From assembly GCA_034190875.2 (NCBI GenBank), contig CM067343.1:63684476-63748475 (forward strand): 64,000 nucleotides of DNA, read 5' to 3'. Of this stretch, positions 46,896-64,000 are shown piece after piece (positions within the stretch are counted from its first letter, which is position 1; each line of letters opens with the position of its first letter). A program made the translations under genes and the position numbers. The notes under the pieces are model-generated. The model searched no databases. It saw nothing but the letters and a program-made list of their open reading frames with translations, and had not been told where the DNA came from. This DNA comes from Urechis unicinctus (lineage: Eukaryota; Annelida; Polychaeta; Xenopneusta; Urechidae).

Positions 46896-48060
46896 TATCG
46901 TAAACGTGTGCTGCGCATAGGGTTTTTCTTAACAAGGCGCAATCACAGACCCGATTGCTTGCCATTGGAAGACTTGCCGATGGCGTGCCTGCCGAATCTA
47001 GTTTTCAATTGTGTTTAATGGCTTGCCACAATTCAATACTGTATTGACACCAATATGATACCGACGCTTATAAGACAGATTCGAATTCCTAGCCAGAATT
47101 GAGATCGAGAGGGTTAACTATGCATGATAAGTTGACATAAAATGGAAAATATCTTAATCTTGTTTTGATTACACAATTAACATCTCTATTTATTGAATAC
47201 ATCCAAATAAACATCTTGAAGGCCCGGCTTGACTAGAATATTCCTCATTGCCTTTGCTAGACGTTCAATCGCCCAGTGGGTAATAAAAGCAATTGCATTG
47301 CCAATGGAAATTTTGGATTACGATCAATATATCCATAAACGACCGGCACGCTGTTGTCACCTTTAAATACAAGCGGGATTATCGATTCTCGTAGTGGCCG
47401 GTTTATGGTGGCATCAATTAGTAGACACGCCAAAGCGCCTCTCATTCCTTGTGTCTCAACTAAGCCTACCTGATTAAGGGAGAGCGCGCAGTATCCTGGG
47501 TGTTGGCGACGTGATTGGCTGATGAAGGGTTCCCGCGTATCTTGTTGACGAGGAGGCAGTGCTGGTGATTCTGCGTCGATCAGCATGGTCCCTGGCGTGA
47601 CACAGGTGCAGGCGTGATCAGCGCGCTCATGAGTGATCTACTTCACATCAGGTGATCGTGTCAGATGGTTTACTGCAAGCGGCTCCTCCGTCACTCACAT
47701 GTAGCGACCTTGACGCGCCTAAACCTGTTACCTACGCGGACGATGATTAATCCGACAACGCAAGCTTCTGAGGAGGAAATGGATGCCGGATATTCATGTC
47801 ATTGGGAGAGGAAGCGTTTTTATCCTTATTCTCACAGGAACATATGAAAGGAACACAATATCGGGACGCATATGACACAACTGTACTGCAGTAAATCTTA
47901 ATTGTGTAATTAAATGATATTATGATGGCACAATTTACCACCAAATAATCACCGAATCGACGCCGTATAACCTGGAATAAGAAATCGTAGAATAAGACAC
48001 AATTACCGCTGGATGTTACAGAGACGGGAAACCAGGGCCAAAAAGACGCATGCTGTTCGC

Positions 48061-63895
<15,835 letters not shown>

Positions 63896-64000
63896 GTAAG
63901 GGAGTGTCCATTACTTCACCTGCGTGTCAGAATGCAGCCGGCGCCATGTATTGGGCAACAAAGTGATGTCCGATTTCATGTTGCGCCAGCTAAAAGATGC

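Larger units (their letters stand above)
44469..48060. other. Repeat-rich intergenic region
   Basis: After the TPRKB 3' UTR no coding exon is visible. It contains three copies of a TTACGTAATCGACCAG-linked repeat, an AT-rich microsatellite block and a tRNA-derived SINE head. A minus-strand ORF at 47257-47586 has no recognisable similarity. Confidence 0.55.

Noticed and set aside
47257-47586. Minus-strand 109-codon ORF starting with ATG
   Set aside because: No family resemblance, no splice context and no conserved pattern; such a length occurs by chance in this moderately GC-rich stretch. It could be revisited with RNA data.

Overview
The window looks like animal nuclear DNA: spliced genes with GT-AG introns, AT-rich spacers, microsatellites and short non-autonomous transposons. 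The gene set (FAM120-type coactivator, 4-coumarate-CoA-ligase-like enzyme, Kish-B, cytoplasmic IleRS, ALG10, a KEOPS subunit, an LRR-ROCO GTPase) and a mollusc-style SINE core motif suggest a marine lophotrochozoan, probably a mollusc. That taxonomic guess is inference only. Exon models were built by hand from splice signals, reading phase and remembered family sequences; nothing was aligned by software.

Layout, left to right. 1-7058 (-): 5' eleven coding exons of a FAM120A/B-like gene, running off the left edge and containing a minisatellite made of 13 copies of its own exon-7 3' end plus splice donor. 7.1-10.2 kb: divergent intergenic region with a MITE and two strong hairpins. 10228-15964 (+): complete 11-exon acyl-CoA synthetase of the 4CL/luciferase-like family with a mitochondrial-type leader; one intron holds a pogo/Tigger-like element with a MITE nested in it. 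16.0-19.8 kb: repeats. 19830-22553 (+): nine-exon gene of unknown function. 24129-25299 (-): TMEM167B (Kish-B), whose first coding exon is only 10 nt. 25.3-30.0 kb: a tandem-repeat-bearing transposable element, then featureless DNA. 29988-37556 (+): 26-exon cytoplasmic isoleucyl-tRNA synthetase. 38892-42338 (-): ALG10, divergent from 42575-44468 (+): TPRKB (Cgi121). 44.5-48.0 kb: dispersed repeats and a tRNA-derived SINE head. 48061 to the right edge (+): an LRR-Roc-COR (ROCO) gene with a near-identical 1.7 kb tandem duplication of three Roc exons, the second copy frameshifted.

The genes are mostly unrelated housekeeping functions: acyl activation, Golgi traffic, translation, N-glycan precursor assembly and tRNA t6A synthesis. 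There is no operon-like logic. The one clear regulatory arrangement is the 236-bp head-to-head spacer between ALG10 and TPRKB. The most unusual items are the splice-donor minisatellite, the ROCO gene with its duplicated GTPase module, and a 22-nt G tract next to the ALG10 exon-1 splice donor.
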